Positions 63,700 through 64,000 of a stretch of DNA of 64,000 bases are shown in pieces (the first letter of the stretch is position 1; every line of letters begins with the position of its first letter). The notes below the pieces were generated by a model that was not told where the DNA came from, made no database searches, and saw nothing but the letters and a program-made list of their open reading frames with translations. The stretch is from Diphasiastrum complanatum (taxonomy: Eukaryota > Streptophyta > Lycopodiopsida > Lycopodiales > Lycopodiaceae), in NCBI GenBank assembly GCA_029204225.1, contig CM055110.1, positions 35,415,936 to 35,479,935 of the forward strand, given 5' to 3'. The position numbers and the translations under genes are program-made.

Positions 63700-64000
63700 G
63701 TCCATCGCAGTGCGATGTATGGGTAGAGTTGTTGCCTGTGACCGGCAAGGCCCAGGCTTGAATCCCAATCGTTGCGTAGTGACATCCTAGGAGCTTGCTC
63801 CTCACTTGACGTTACCCACATGGCATTCCTAGAGTATACATGATGTGTATGACCTTACAAGGTCCATCGCAGTGGGGTGTATAGACAGAGTAGTTGACTG
63901 CCACCGAAAAGGTGCAAGCTCGAATCCCAGACAATATAGTGACATCTAAAAAGCTTAGCTCTGTAAATGGCATTGCCAGGTTGTATATGACATAATCTTG
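63700..64000 (+). mobile_element. Tandem tRNA-derived SINE-like repeat (second copy cut by the window end)
   Basis: Two copies start GTCCATCGCAGTG at 63700 and 63862 (unit about 162 bp). Each carries an A-box-like TGGGTAGAGTTG (63719) or TAGACAGAGTAG and a B-box-like GGCTTGAATCC (63755) or AGCTCGAATCC (63917), at tRNA-like spacing, followed by similar GTGACATC tails. This is the structure of a tRNA-derived SINE head plus body. It does not fold as an intact tRNA by eye. Confidence 0.65.

Noticed and set aside
63700-63790. Functional tRNA gene
   Set aside because: A-box and B-box-like words are present, but the acceptor and anticodon stems do not pair by eye. A tRNA-derived SINE fits better.

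Overview
The window looks like a repeat-rich nuclear genome of a land plant. Three things point that way: LTR retrotransposons with plant-type primer sites (initiator tRNA-Met for several, a TGGCGCC-like site for others), a nine-exon KUP/HAK/KT potassium transporter gene, and CACTA, LINE, MITE and tRNA-SINE fragments in AT-rich DNA with very long GA/CT microsatellites. I cannot name the species. A non-angiosperm lineage is only a guess.

Layout. 1-2.6 kb: GA repeat, unassigned DNA and a CACTA (TNP2) transposase remnant. 2.66-14.13 kb: Element A, a decayed Ty3/gypsy-like LTR element on the minus strand with 489-bp LTRs, iMet primer site and GAGAG target duplication. Element B, a Ty1/copia-type element (5165-10211, target duplication CTTGG), is nested inside it. 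14.2-17.3 kb: giant GA tract, AT-rich DNA, then a two-exon unknown gene that converges on the last exon of an unknown minus-strand gene. 17.3-23.35 kb: Element C, a second copia element (target duplication GGGAG), sits inside that last exon. Its gag, protease, integrase and RNase H are recognisable, but the reverse transcriptase is replaced by a block shared with Element B. 23.35-25 kb: rest of the interrupted minus-strand gene. 26.17-26.55 kb: a broken centromeric-histone-H3-like (CenH3) sequence, followed by a 168-bp CT tract.

27-49.9 kb is a retroelement graveyard. It holds a gypsy gag-protease remnant (28.4-31.1 kb) with leader and primer site, a decayed gypsy block with a 1-kb tandem duplication and a 466-bp MITE (33.2-37.4 kb), a plus-strand gypsy piece joined to a copia integrase-RT piece (38.5-41.7 kb), a minus-strand gypsy gag...integrase element with primer site and LTR (41.8-45.3 kb), and a truncated solo copia LTR (45.44-45.91 kb).

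51.47-57.71 kb is the one convincing host gene: a plus-strand KUP/HAK/KT K+ transporter, about 807 residues once three single-base indels are allowed for. Those indels lie at or beside short A runs, so they may be assembly errors or recent decay. 57.7-64 kb returns to fragments: a small spliced minus-strand gene end, copia gag and integrase pieces, a LINE ORF1-like fragment, a gypsy leader plus zinc knuckle, and a tandem tRNA-derived SINE at the right edge.

Most noteworthy are the CenH3-like pseudogene, the copia elements whose RT is replaced by shared non-polymerase sequence, short-repeat arrays in three gypsy leaders, a MITE whose terminal repeats are themselves hairpins, a GC-rich foldback in AT-rich DNA, and the KUP frameshifts.
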